A DNA stretch of 28,175 nt, from positions 1-28,175 of the IMG/VR virus record IMGVR_UViG_3300046011_010318. One strand, given 5' to 3'. The notes below the pieces were generated by a model. It was not told the origin of the DNA, ran no database searches, and saw only the letters and a program-made list of their open reading frames with translations. Positions 1 to 7,306 of the stretch are shown here, piece after piece (the stretch's first letter is position 1; the number at the start of each line of letters is the position of its first letter). The position numbers and the translations under genes were made by a program. The DNA is from a virus.

Positions 1-311
1 GCGGTGCCGGTCTTCTGCTCGGTCTCGTAGGGCACGGTGAAGAGGACGACGAGCGTGCCGGTAAATTGGGAATATTCCTCGTAGCGCCCGCCGCCGAGGG
101 CGAGGCGGGTTTTGCGGCCCGTGGCGGCGCCGCGCTGGAAATCGACGGCGGAGAAATTGCGCGGCTGCTGCTGGTCGCCCTCGCCCGGCCCGAGCGCGGT
201 GATGCCGCCGGCATCGAGGATCTGGCGCGCGGCCTTCACAAACTGCGTGCGAAAATCGAAGAGCGCGGCATAGGCGGCGCGGCGGGTGGGGGTGAGGATG
301 TAGGTGCTCAT
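1..311 (-). CDS. Early tail protein, partial (tail-terminator position)
   Basis: The reading frame starts at an ATG whose complement is at 309-311 and runs open off the left edge, so about 103 N-terminal residues are visible. The protein begins MSTYILTPTRRAAYAALFDF and later has a beta-rich stretch, YSQFTGTLVVLFTVPYE. It starts 7 bases after the stop of the 263-residue tail protein, so it is the next gene of the same operon. In long-tailed phages the gene after a gp10/gpZ-like protein is usually the tail terminator, which caps the tail tube. That role is inferred from position and the small mixed alpha/beta look only; I see no diagnostic motif. The coding assignment itself is fairly safe because frame, spacing and start all fit. 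Confidence 0.6.
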   Translation of the reverse strand, partial: MSTYILTPTRRAAYAALFDFRTQFVKAARQILDAGGITALGPGEGDQQQPRNFSAVDFQRGAATGRKTRLALGGGRYEEYSQFTGTLVVLFTVPYETEQKTGT

Positions 312-318
312 AAAATAC

Positions 319-1110
319 TCAGGCTGAGTCGTCGCCGCCCATCATGCCGGCGGGGACGAGGGCGGACCAGTTGCGGGTGGCGATGGCGTTTTCCTCGGCT
401 TTTTTGAAGACTATGTAGTCGATCTCCCGCTCCATGGCGGCTTTTTGATATTGCAGGGCAAACATGATGCGCTTGGAGAGTGCGCCGCGCACGGCGGCCG
501 GGACGCCGGTGGCAAAGTTCTCGGCGGTGACGTGCATCCGCGCGGTAAAGAAATCGAGAGTCACACGGCCGGCGCCGCCACCGTGGCGGCTGATCCACTG
601 CTGCACCGGGACATCGAGCGCAGCCGCGGCGGCTTGCCAGCCGGAGGCGAGCACGCCGACGCGGGAGTTTTTGGCGGCGATGATGGCCTTGACCTTGCGG
701 ACATCGACGAACGCCTTGGCTCCGCGGTTGAGGCGGAGGCCGATATCGCCGCCGCGGGCGACGATGCGAGAGCGGAGGGTGGCGGCGACATCGGGGAAGC
801 GTTCTTTGGTGGGGACGTAGACGGGCTTGCCGATCTTGCGGCCGAAGACGGTCGTGATCTTCCGCCGGCCCTTGAGTTTCACGGGGGCGAGGACGCTATC
901 GATCTGTTTCTCGATCTTGCGCCGGCCTTGGCGGTAGGCGGCGGCGCCGGTGGTCTCGGCCGAGGCGGGCGGGGTGATCGAGATGACGCGGCGGGTGACG
1001 CCCTTGGCGGCGCGCTTGATCGTGGAGGCCAAGGTGCGACCCATCACCTCGGCGTAACGCTCGAGCGTGGGTGTGATCCGATCCTGCACGAGTGACAACG
1101 AGCCTTCCAT
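319..1110 (-). CDS. Minor tail / tail-completion protein (HK97 gp10 or lambda gpZ-like by position)
   Basis: 263 residues. The N-terminus is a helical stretch (ITPTLERYAEVMGRTLAST) and the protein is strongly basic between about residues 30 and 110, with many RR, RK and KR pairs. Proteins of the gpZ/gp10 type that act at the head-tail joint commonly begin with such a helix and carry basic residues. It lies after the coat protein and two small genes and before the presumptive tail terminator, which is where this type normally sits. The start ATG follows an A-tract (CTAAAAAACCCGCC then ATG) instead of a Shine-Dalgarno sequence. The family assignment is inference; a hypothetical head-tail protein is the alternative. 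Confidence 0.6.
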   Translation of the reverse strand: MEGSLSLVQDRITPTLERYAEVMGRTLASTIKRAAKGVTRRVISITPPASAETTGAAAYRQGRRKIEKQIDSVLAPVKLKGRRKITTVFGRKIGKPVYVPTKERFPDVAATLRSRIVARGGDIGLRLNRGAKAFVDVRKVKAIIAAKNSRVGVLASGWQAAAAALDVPVQQWISRHGGGAGRVTLDFFTARMHVTAENFATGVPAAVRGALSKRIMFALQYQKAAMEREIDYIVFKKAEENAIATRNWSALVPAGMMGGDDSA

Positions 1111-1120
1111 GGCGGGTTTT

Positions 1121-1468
1121 TTAGGTGTCCAGGCGGAAGCAGGTGGCGACGTGCTCGAAGCCGGCGGCGGAGCGGACGAGTTGGAAGCACCGCCAGCGGG
1201 TGCCGACCTCGTCGGCTTGCTCGGCGCTGGCGATGGTCCACTCGGCGCCGATGCTGGGGACGAAGTTGCCGGTGGCCTTAAAGTTAAACGTGGCGAGCGT
1301 GCGCTCGACGTAGCCGGTGCCCATCTCGGCGGGGGTGCGGGTGGGCTTGCTGCCGCTCTTGGCGACGGCGACCGCGATCCCGCCGGCGACCGTGACGGTG
1401 CAGGGCCAGATGTGGGCGCGCACCCGGGCGGCGATTGAGGCGAAGCGGTTGACGGCGGCGGCGTTCAT
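1121..1468 (-). CDS. Head-tail joining-type small protein (hypothetical)
   Basis: 115 residues, starting 3 bases after the stop of the HTH-bearing gene and ending 10 bases before the next gene, so it sits in the middle of an operon. It starts MNAAAVNRFASIAARVRAHI, a probable amphipathic helix, and the rest reads as beta strands (ATFNFKATGNFVPSIGAEWTI, quoted here as two overlapping short strands ATFNFKATGNF and VPSIGAEWTI). Its stop is TAA merged into the A-tract before the next start. Size and place fit a head-closure or stopper protein, but no family motif is recognised, so the function is inferred from context only. Confidence 0.55.
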   Translation of the reverse strand: MNAAAVNRFASIAARVRAHIWPCTVTVAGGIAVAVAKSGSKPTRTPAEMGTGYVERTLATFNFKATGNFVPSIGAEWTIASAEQADEVGTRWRCFQLVRSAAGFEHVATCFRLDT

Positions 1469-1471
1469 AGA

Positions 1472-1945
1472 TCAGGCGGCCATCGCGGTCTGCGTGGCGA
1501 GGGCGCGGGCCATCGCGGGGCTCGGGCGCAGGGCGTAGACGATCGTGGTGCGGTCGACGCCGTAGCTTTTGGCGATGAGGTAGGGCTTGTCGCCGCGGCG
1601 GGCGCGCTCATGGATCGCCAGCAGATCGGCATCGCTGAGATGGGTGCGGGCTTGGCGCTTGCTCTGCGTGCCGCGGCCAAACTCGCCGCCGAAGCCGCCG
1701 TTGAAATGCGTGACCGATTGGCCGCGCGACTTGAGGAAAAAGGCGAAGCCGCGCTCGACATCGCCCCGGCCGATGAAGCGGCCTTGGCCATCGACGCCGG
1801 GGGCTTGGGCTTTGCGATACGCGAGATACCGGGAATGGCTGGGCGCGGGCGTGGGCTCGGCGATGCGGGTGAACACATCGGCCCGGCGGGGGCGGGCGAC
1901 GTTGAGCGAGGCGTGGGGAGCGGGAGCGGACAAGTTGGATTTCAT
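1472..1945 (-). CDS. HTH-containing phage protein downstream of the coat gene
   Basis: 157 residues from the ATG at 1945; a longer reading frame upstream is only translated host-type repeat. The C-terminal third contains a likely homeodomain-like helix-turn-helix: LSDADLLAIHERARRGDKPY followed by LIAKSYGVDRTTIVYAL, roughly residues 100-137. The middle is Gly, Phe and Arg-rich. It is the first gene after the terminator behind the coat gene and leads into the head-tail joining genes. A DNA-binding domain here is unusual. It could be a head-tail adaptor that happens to match, a morphogenetic regulator, or the remains of a homing-endonuclease-type protein, whose C-termini often carry such an HTH. 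No HNH or GIY-YIG residues are seen. Confidence 0.55.
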   Translation of the reverse strand: MKSNLSAPAPHASLNVARPRRADVFTRIAEPTPAPSHSRYLAYRKAQAPGVDGQGRFIGRGDVERGFAFFLKSRGQSVTHFNGGFGGEFGRGTQSKRQARTHLSDADLLAIHERARRGDKPYLIAKSYGVDRTTIVYALRPSPAMARALATQTAMAA

Positions 1946-2061
1946 CGGAGGGGCGGCGGAGTCAAAACGGAGGGGCCCACGGATGACGCGGAGGGGCGCA
2001 GAGGCCGGAGCCGGAATTGCCCACGGAACACACGGAACACACGGAAGGGGGAAAAAGAAAA
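1946..2061 (-). repeat. Host-type ACACGGA repeat, copy 1
   Basis: The clearest unit is 2020-2050 (plus strand CCCACGGAACACACGG, then AACACACGGAAGGGG). A related degenerate unit, CCCACGGATGACGCGGAGG, lies at about 1974-1992. The copy sits between the coat-gene terminator and the next start codon. The same unit recurs at 3948-3975, 7724-7750, 10934-11006 and 28106-28132, always in the same orientation. Such short-period repeats are familiar from verrucomicrobial (Opitutaceae) intergenic regions. Confidence 0.7.
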
Positions 2062-2091
2062 CCCCGCACCGGGAGCGACTCCGGTGCGGGG
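2062..2091 (-). terminator. Rho-independent terminator after the coat gene
   Basis: CCCCGCACCGG (2062-2072) pairs with CCGGTGCGGGG (2081-2091) around a short loop. Read on the minus strand, the stem is followed by TTTTCTTTTT. This is a textbook intrinsic terminator for the minus-strand transcript, about 80 bases past the coat-protein stop. A weaker hairpin, GCCGG-GCTTT-CCGGC, lies at 2124-2138, between the stop codon and this terminator. Confidence 0.85.
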
Positions 2092-2167
2092 GTTGAACTC
2101 CCTGCAAGTGTACGGCAAAACAAGCCGGGCTTTCCGGCAGGGCTCGGAAATCTTTTCAGTCGGGCGA

Positions 2168-3337
2168 TTAGCCTTGGAGGATCGCCATGTGCTCGGGCTT
2201 GATGACCTTGTAGCCCCACGCGAGGCCGATTTCGAAGACCGTCATCCGGTAGCCGGGATACACGGCGAGCTCGAAGCTGAGGCCGGAAACCGGATCGGTG
2301 ATGACTTCGCGCATCTCGGCGAGATCCTTGTTGACCGGCGCGGCGGGCAGGCGGGTCGCGAGGACGAGGGCGTTGCGGCTGAGGGCGATGTTGCGGGCCG
2401 AGGTGGCCTGCACCGTGATGGCGCGGGTGGCGACACCCTGGGCGACGCGCAGGCCGGGAGCGGCCAGCGTGATCGTATCACCCGAGGCCGGATTGGCGCC
2501 GGCGAAGGCGACCGAGGCGACCACGTAGCGGTTGGTATCGTTGGCGAAGCTGATGATGTCGCCGGCGGCGACGACGCCCGTGCCGGCCGTGGCCAGCGGG
2601 ATGACGGTCTGGCCGACCGTGAAGGCGGCGCTCGTGGAGGTGGCGGAGGCCATCGCGCCCGCGGTCGGGGTGATGACTTGGGCCGACTCGCGGAACTTGA
2701 AGCCGTTCACATCGAGGATCATGCCTTGACGGGTCATGTCGCCGTTGAGGCTGGTGTTGGCGTTGAGCGGGTTGTTGAGCAGCGTGCGGAGCGAGGCACC
2801 GGCAGAGGTGTTGACGATGATGCTGCGGTCGGAACCGGGAGCGCCGTTGTCGTCGAGGATCTTTTTGAGCTGGGCGGACTCGCCGAGGTTGGTGCCGAAG
2901 GGCGCGGTGCCGGCGGCGCCGATGGCGCGGGAAGCGCCGAGCGAGGCGGCGGTGGCGAGGTCGAGCTCGATCTCGTTGACGGCGGCGCGGAGGGCCTGCG
3001 CGATCTGGTCTTGCTGGATCGTGAGGTAGCCGGGGCCCTTGCTGGCCGAGAGCTGCTCCTCACCGGACCACGAGAACGGGAAGGCTTTCACCTTCGAGAT
3101 CGTGATGGGCTGGTTGCCGATCGTCTGGTTGGTCTCGAGCGGGAACGCCATCGCGGGCGTGATGTTGCGGCTGGAGACGTTGACCGGAGTGACTTGGCTG
3201 CGGAGGGTCTGGTTGAGGGCGACTTGATCAACGCTGGAGTCGCGGAGGACAGAGGGGATGAAGCCGACGAGTTCGCGGCTGACGACGTCGAGCGCTTTGT
3301 AAGCGTCGGGGATGAGGTTGGTGAGTGTGACGGCCAT
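2168..3337 (-). CDS. Major capsid protein, P22 coat (gp5)-like
   Basis: 389 residues. It forms the icosahedral shell. The N-terminus (MAVTLTNLIPDAYKALDVVS then RELVGFIPSVLRDSS) and the central GDMTRQGMILDVNGFKFRES stretch resemble P22 coat-like proteins, which begin with an alpha-helical segment that opens with the promoter-like phrase and carry an inserted beta domain. The middle (about residues 220-310) is rich in Ala, Thr and Val strands, fitting an inserted Ig-like/I-domain. The length fits the family (about 380-430). It directly follows a scaffold-like gene and is followed by a strong terminator, as expected for a highly expressed coat gene. I see no Shine-Dalgarno sequence; the leader is CCTAAACCACACCCGTC before ATG. 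The family call rests on recognition of sequence style, not on a search. Confidence 0.8.
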   Translation of the reverse strand: MAVTLTNLIPDAYKALDVVSRELVGFIPSVLRDSSVDQVALNQTLRSQVTPVNVSSRNITPAMAFPLETNQTIGNQPITISKVKAFPFSWSGEEQLSASKGPGYLTIQQDQIAQALRAAVNEIELDLATAASLGASRAIGAAGTAPFGTNLGESAQLKKILDDNGAPGSDRSIIVNTSAGASLRTLLNNPLNANTSLNGDMTRQGMILDVNGFKFRESAQVITPTAGAMASATSTSAAFTVGQTVIPLATAGTGVVAAGDIISFANDTNRYVVASVAFAGANPASGDTITLAAPGLRVAQGVATRAITVQATSARNIALSRNALVLATRLPAAPVNKDLAEMREVITDPVSGLSFELAVYPGYRMTVFEIGLAWGYKVIKPEHMAILQG

Positions 3338-3397
3338 GACGGGTGTGGTTTAGGATGAGGAGTGGTGAACTGAGCGGGTGGTGAAATTTTTTGGCGC

Positions 3398-3904
3398 TTA
3401 GACGATGCGGCCGCCGTTGACGGAGAATTTCATCTTCTCGTCGTTGCTGAGGGCGGAGAATTCGGTGGCGGAGAGGGTCTTTTCTGCGGCTGCATCGGGC
3501 GCGGTGACGGGCGGGAGCGCAGCGGTGGGGACGCCCATCGAGGCGACTTGGTCGATGGCGGCGGCGTTGATCTTCTCGGCGAGGATCGTGTGGAGCGCGG
3601 CGGAATCTTTGCCGGCGAGGTCGGCGAGTTGCAGGCCGAAGAAGGCGGAGAACGTCGAGAGCTGGGCGGCTTGCGCGGTGGCGAGCGTGGCGGCGGCGGA
3701 GAGTTGCAGGTCGCGGGCCGAGAGATCGGAGCGGAGCGCGGAGGCTTCGGCGCGGGCGGCGACCAATTCGGCGCCGGTGGTGGCACCCGTGCGGAGATTG
3801 GCGAGGAAGCCGCGGAGCGTAGGCGCGGCGGCGGCGGGGACGGGAGCCGGCGCGGCGGGAGCAACGGGGGCGGCGGTCTCGGGGGCGGTGGCAGGAGTGC
3901 TCAT
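3398..3904 (-). CDS. Scaffold-like Ala-rich coiled-coil protein
   Basis: 168 residues from the ATG at 3904; upstream in-frame sequence is a translated repeat. The first 30 residues are almost pure Ala, Pro, Thr and Val. A probable coiled coil follows (ELVAARAEASALRSDLSARD and on to residue 80), and the protein ends LSNDEKMKFSVNGGRIV. It lies 60 bases before the coat gene. In phages with a separate scaffold, the gene directly before the coat gene usually encodes an elongated helical scaffold, so that is the favoured role. A decoration protein is an alternative. No catalytic motif is visible. Confidence 0.6.
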   Translation of the reverse strand: MSTPATAPETAAPVAPAAPAPVPAAAAPTLRGFLANLRTGATTGAELVAARAEASALRSDLSARDLQLSAAATLATAQAAQLSTFSAFFGLQLADLAGKDSAALHTILAEKINAAAIDQVASMGVPTAALPPVTAPDAAAEKTLSATEFSALSNDEKMKFSVNGGRIV

Positions 3905-3947
3905 GGTTGCCAGCGGCGCGGTGTCAAAACGGCGCGGGGCGGAGGTG

Positions 3948-3975
3948 CCCACGGAACCAACGGAACACACGGAAA
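3948..3975 (-). repeat. Host-type ACACGGA repeat, copy 2
   Basis: The plus strand reads CCCACGGAACCAACGGAACA followed by CACGGAAAA. The copy fills most of the gap between the stop of the Trp-rich protein (3977) and the start of the scaffold-like protein (3904). Same orientation as the other four copies. Confidence 0.7.
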
Positions 3976-3976
3976 A

Positions 3977-4279
3977 CTAATCGAGCAGGGCGAGGAGGCG
4001 GGCGTTGCGGGCGCGGACGGTGAGAGCGTAGGGGATCACACGAGCGCGGCCGGCGAGGCGCGGCGGGGCGGAGCGCAGCGCCCCGCGGCCGTAGCGCGGC
4101 GGGAGGAACCAGCGGAAGAAACGGGCGAAGCCGCCGCCTGGGCGCGGCGCAGAGAGCACCCGGCCGGTGCCGGAGAGCTGGGCGGGCGATTGGGTGAGCA
4201 GCCGGCGGAGCGTTTCGCCGCCGAGCGCACCCAGCCAATTGCCGAGCCACGTGCCGACCCAGTTGCCGAGCCAGTTCAC
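3977..4279 (-). CDS. Small Trp/Gly-repeat structural protein
   Basis: 100 residues from a GTG at 4279 that overlaps the previous gene's stop as GTGA; no ATG is available near it. The N-terminus has a striking near-repeat, NWLGNWVGTWLGNWLGALGG, i.e. a W-x-G module repeated every 4 to 8 residues. The rest is very Arg-rich (FFRWFLPPRYGRG) and ends RNARLLALLD. It is translationally coupled to the beta-repeat protein before it. No known family is recognised. The aromatic-Gly repeat could be a membrane-active or assembly segment. Function unknown; likely a minor virion protein. Confidence 0.55.
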   Translation of the reverse strand: MNWLGNWVGTWLGNWLGALGGETLRRLLTQSPAQLSGTGRVLSAPRPGGGFARFFRWFLPPRYGRGALRSAPPRLAGRARVIPYALTVRARNARLLALLD

Positions 4280-5052
4280 GTGGGGTCGACGGTGACGGCG
4301 GTGCGGTTGCCCGAGCCGTCGAGCGTGGCGGTGAGCCGGGCCTTGGAATCGGCGAGATCGCGGAAGGTCGCGGTGGCGGTGCCGAAGCCGGAGGATTTGC
4401 CGGCGGCCAGCGCGGCGAGCAGGCGGACCAGCTGCTCGGCGGTGTAGCCGTGCTCGATGACTTCGGACCACACGGCGCGGGCGAGCGACTCGGGCGAGAG
4501 CTCGGTAAACGACGAGCTTTCGCCGGACATCGCGAGCAGGCCCTTGAGATCGGCGGTGCCGGAGACCGAGAGCACGCCAGAGCCGGCGACGGGCACGATC
4601 ATACTCAGGCCGGCCGTGGGCGTGAGCGTCCAGGTCGCCTCGCCGCCGAGGCCGATCGTGAGGGAGAGCACGGCGTCGGCCGTGGTGAGGGTGAGCGTGG
4701 CCTCGCCGCTGAGGGCGATGACGAGGGAGAGACTGGCGCCGGACTCGGCGAGGGTGAGCGTGGCCGCGCCGCTGATGGGTGCGCCCGCGATGAGGGCGGC
4801 GGCGGCGGTGATCGCGGAATCGGCGGTGCTATTGCCGGCCGACATCGCCCCCCCGACGAGCGGCGCGAGGATGCACGCGCGGCTCTCAAACGACCCCTCG
4901 GGGATGCTCGCGGTCGGGGAAACGACGTCGTTGACGAAAAAAGAGAGCTGTCGCTGGGTGAGCTGTTGGCTTATGCCGAGGCCCGCATCGCCAGAAAAGC
5001 TGATACGAGAGAAGCCGCGCAGGCCGGAGAAATTGTTGGGCCAGAGCGCCAC
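4276..5052 (-). CDS. Beta-repeat tail-fibre/decoration-like protein
   Basis: 258 residues from a GTG at 5052; the preceding gene's stop TAA merges with AAAACC just before the GTG. The middle (about residues 85-175) holds roughly four copies of a 21-residue unit, visible as GEATLTLTTADAVLSLTIG and GEATWTLTPTAGLSMIVPVA. These units alternate beta strands and turns. The C-terminus has a domain common at the end of phage tail proteins: AEQLVRLLAALAAGKSSGFG, then FRDLADSKARLTATLDGSGN. These features fit an exposed virion protein such as a fibre or decoration. The start is less certain than the frame. It is followed by the GTGA-coupled Trp-repeat protein. Confidence 0.65.
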   Translation of the reverse strand: MALWPNNFSGLRGFSRISFSGDAGLGISQQLTQRQLSFFVNDVVSPTASIPEGSFESRACILAPLVGGAMSAGNSTADSAITAAAALIAGAPISGAATLTLAESGASLSLVIALSGEATLTLTTADAVLSLTIGLGGEATWTLTPTAGLSMIVPVAGSGVLSVSGTADLKGLLAMSGESSSFTELSPESLARAVWSEVIEHGYTAEQLVRLLAALAAGKSSGFGTATATFRDLADSKARLTATLDGSGNRTAVTVDPT

Positions 5053-5057
5053 GGTTT

Positions 5058-5936
5058 TTAGCCCCAGACGGTCTCGGTGTGGCCGACGAACGTGGTGCTC
5101 GCGGCGACCGCGCCGCCCGCAACCAAGATGAAGCCGAGGCACGCGCCATCGGGGATGATCGGGAGCGAGGGCGTTTGGCTGAGGGTGTCTTTGTTGTGGT
5201 AAAGGCTGAGCACGCCGAGCGGGATCTCCATGATCGGGCGGGCGAGCACGAGCGCGCCGGTGCCGGTGTTGGCGGCGGAAAACGTAACCGTGGCGACGTT
5301 GCGCACGCCGTAGTCGCCGGAGGCGAGGGGAAGAAACGGGCCGTAGTTGTTGGCCGCGACGCCGCTGTGGGAAATGTGCGGGGTGATGGCGGAGGCCGTC
5401 ATGGCGACGGTGACGGGGAGGGTGTTGCCCGTGTTGCCATCCTGGTCGGTGTAGCTGAGCGCGATATTTTGCGCGGTCGCGCCGGCGGTCGCGGTCTGGA
5501 CCCAATAGAGCCGGGTGCCGACGCCGTTGGCGGCGCGGAGCGAGGGCGTGCCGGTGAGCGTCTGCGCCGTGGCACTATTGTTGGTGATACCGGGCCAGTA
5601 GCCCTCGATGTCCACGAGCAGGAGCGTCGAAGGGATGCCGGTGGCGGCGGTCGTGATCGCGCCGAGGTTGAGGAGGTGCTTGATGCTTGCGGCCACATCG
5701 CCGCCGTGGCGGATGCCAAAAATCTGCGTGCCGTTGCCGGTAGCCTCGTCGCACTCGCGGAAGGCCAGCGCGGTGCCGGCCCACGCATTGGCGACGGGGC
5801 TGCCGGCGAGCGAGGTGGTGTCGTAGGAGCGGCCGGCGACGTAGGCGGCGGCGCCGGTGATCTTGTTCCAGTCGGAGCGCCAGCGTTGACCAGAGCTAAG
5901 AGCGGAGACGATTGCGTTGATGGAGGTGAGGGCCAT
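5058..5936 (-). CDS. Structural protein, second of a tandem paralogous pair
   Basis: 292 residues, exactly the same length as the preceding gene's product and apparently a diverged copy of it. Both have an N-terminal helix, a matched phrase around residue 85 (IKHLLNLGAITTAATG here, RHLTELSVYCGVTAPD there), and both end with DGAxLGF followed about 20 residues later by VWG. The rest is beta-rich with many Ala, Thr, Gly and Asn. It starts ATG after CACCCAAAAAC, with no Shine-Dalgarno sequence. It is probably a virion surface or baseplate-like protein, because it is embedded in the head/fibre gene block. The exact role is unknown. Confidence 0.6.
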   Translation of the reverse strand: MALTSINAIVSALSSGQRWRSDWNKITGAAAYVAGRSYDTTSLAGSPVANAWAGTALAFRECDEATGNGTQIFGIRHGGDVAASIKHLLNLGAITTAATGIPSTLLLVDIEGYWPGITNNSATAQTLTGTPSLRAANGVGTRLYWVQTATAGATAQNIALSYTDQDGNTGNTLPVTVAMTASAITPHISHSGVAANNYGPFLPLASGDYGVRNVATVTFSAANTGTGALVLARPIMEIPLGVLSLYHNKDTLSQTPSLPIIPDGACLGFILVAGGAVAASTTFVGHTETVWG

Positions 5937-5956
5937 GTTTTTGGGTGTGTTGAGTG

Positions 5957-6835
5957 TTAGCCCCAGACAAAGGAGGCCGTGCCGAAGATAGAAACCGAGC
6001 GGGCGCCGCCATTGCGGAGCACAAAAAAGCCGAGGTGCGCGCCGTCGTAAATGCGCGGAAAATCAAAGGCGTTGTGCGTCGCAAAATTTTTGACCGAAAA
6101 GACGGTGTTTTGCACGCCAGTCGCGCCGCCTTGCCAATCGATGCGAGCGATGGGCTTGACGAGATAGATGCACCAAAACCCGCCGGCATCATTTATAAAC
6201 GTGACGCTTGAAATGCTTTTCACGCCGCCGCCCTCGGTGGGCAGGTAGAGCATACCTTGGACCCCGGCTCCATTTGTCCGCATCGTGACGGCGGCGGTGC
6301 CGAGGCCGTCGTTGGTGGAATACACCGTGAGTGAGCGGGCCACATCTTCGGAATCGACGTAACTGACGACAATCGGGACGCCAAAGCCCGAAGCGGGGGC
6401 GACGTGGTTGACGAGCACGGCTCGCACGCCCACGCCGTCGCCGTAGCGGGGCAGAGTGGCGGAGTTGACCATGACTTGCTCGGCGGTGTTGCCGCCGTCG
6501 ATGAGCGGGTAAATGCCGAGCAAATCGTAGAGCTCAAACGATTGGTTGAGCAGGTCGGGCGCGGTGACGCCGCAATACACCGAGAGCTCGGTGAGGTGAC
6601 GAGTCTGCCCGGCGGCGATGGGTGGGAAAAAAATCGCCTCGTTGCGCGTGGCATCCATCGGGCGCAGCGTGAGGGCCTCGCCGATGCGCGCCTCGTAGGC
6701 GGGCTGCCCGGAGGTGTAGCTCCAATCGTGCCAGCGGCCATCGCCCGCCGCCCCTGGGTTCTTAAAGAACCTTTGGGTGTGGGCGCGACCCTCGGAGTAG
6801 GCGGCGGCGACGTCGGCTGTGGAGGTGATGGGCAT
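5957..6835 (-). CDS. Structural protein, first of a tandem paralogous pair
   Basis: 292 residues. It begins MPITSTADVAAAYSEGRAHT and carries WHDWSYTSGQPAYEARIGEA, then alternating beta strands, ending FGTASFVWG. The same-length downstream gene appears to be a diverged paralogue (shared DGAxLGF...VWG ending and matched central phrases). It follows the tail-fibre-like protein gene by 12 bases and precedes its paralogue by 20 bases, so all three lie in one operon. No enzymatic motif is seen. The likely role is a virion decoration, fibre or baseplate component; this is inference from context and composition. Confidence 0.6.
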   Translation of the reverse strand: MPITSTADVAAAYSEGRAHTQRFFKNPGAAGDGRWHDWSYTSGQPAYEARIGEALTLRPMDATRNEAIFFPPIAAGQTRHLTELSVYCGVTAPDLLNQSFELYDLLGIYPLIDGGNTAEQVMVNSATLPRYGDGVGVRAVLVNHVAPASGFGVPIVVSYVDSEDVARSLTVYSTNDGLGTAAVTMRTNGAGVQGMLYLPTEGGGVKSISSVTFINDAGGFWCIYLVKPIARIDWQGGATGVQNTVFSVKNFATHNAFDFPRIYDGAHLGFFVLRNGGARSVSIFGTASFVWG

Positions 6836-6847
6836 CGGGAGCGGAAC

Positions 6848-7288
6848 TTAATCGACCGTCGCCGCGAGGGTGCCGGGATTGAAAAGCGGCGTGATGCCCG
6901 CGCTGATGGAGCGGGTGGCATCGAGCGCGCCGGAGACGATGATCTGAGCCGCGCCCGAAGACGCGACGCCGATGGAGAAGTGCGTGGCGGTGGCGCTGCC
7001 GGCGGTGCACTCGCCGAATTGCACGGTGGCGACGTTGGAGATCGTGGAGACCGAGCGCGACCAACCGGAGCCGGAGCGGGCCACGGCGACGCGGGCGTAG
7101 CCGGTGTAGGCGACCTCGTTCGTCGCTTGCGTGCCGGCCTCGCCGGGATCGGCGGTGTGCAGGGCCACGTGGAAGCTGCCGGCCGCGGCGCTGTTTTGCA
7201 GGCCGCCGGCGTCGCCGATGTTGGCCCAGTCGGTGTTGAGGAAAAGGAGATCGAGGAGAGCGGCCTCGGCCGCGTTGGACATGCTCAT
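6848..7288 (-). CDS. Phage tail-fibre-like protein
   Basis: 146 residues. It has the recurring phage phrases ALLDLLFLNTDWAN near the N-terminus, FHVALHTADPGEAGT at about residues 39-53, then EVAYTGYARVAV. These are typical of small tail-fibre-like proteins that carry a VALHTADPGE signature. The start is the upstream-most ATG of the closely spaced pair (MSMSN). It is preceded by the previous gene's TAA running into an A-tract (TAAAAAAACAACCACACC), with no Shine-Dalgarno sequence. It belongs to the block of fibre-like genes between protease and coat protein. I am confident in the gene and moderately confident in the name. Confidence 0.7.
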   Translation of the reverse strand: MSMSNAAEAALLDLLFLNTDWANIGDAGGLQNSAAAGSFHVALHTADPGEAGTQATNEVAYTGYARVAVARSGSGWSRSVSTISNVATVQFGECTAGSATATHFSIGVASSGAAQIIVSGALDATRSISAGITPLFNPGTLAATVD

Positions 7289-7306
7289 GGTGGTGTGGTT
7301 GTTTTT

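Noticed and set aside
2020-2050. Short-period repeats as a CRISPR array
   Set aside because: Units are 8-10 bases with no spacers of constant length and no cas genes; they match intergenic repeats seen at four other places.
1610-3358. A 582-residue plus-strand open frame rich in Gly, Asp and Arg over the coat gene
   Set aside because: It is the antisense of the P22-type coat gene and its neighbours. The composition (repeated GDG, RGD, GAGG) is typical of antisense frames in GC-rich DNA.
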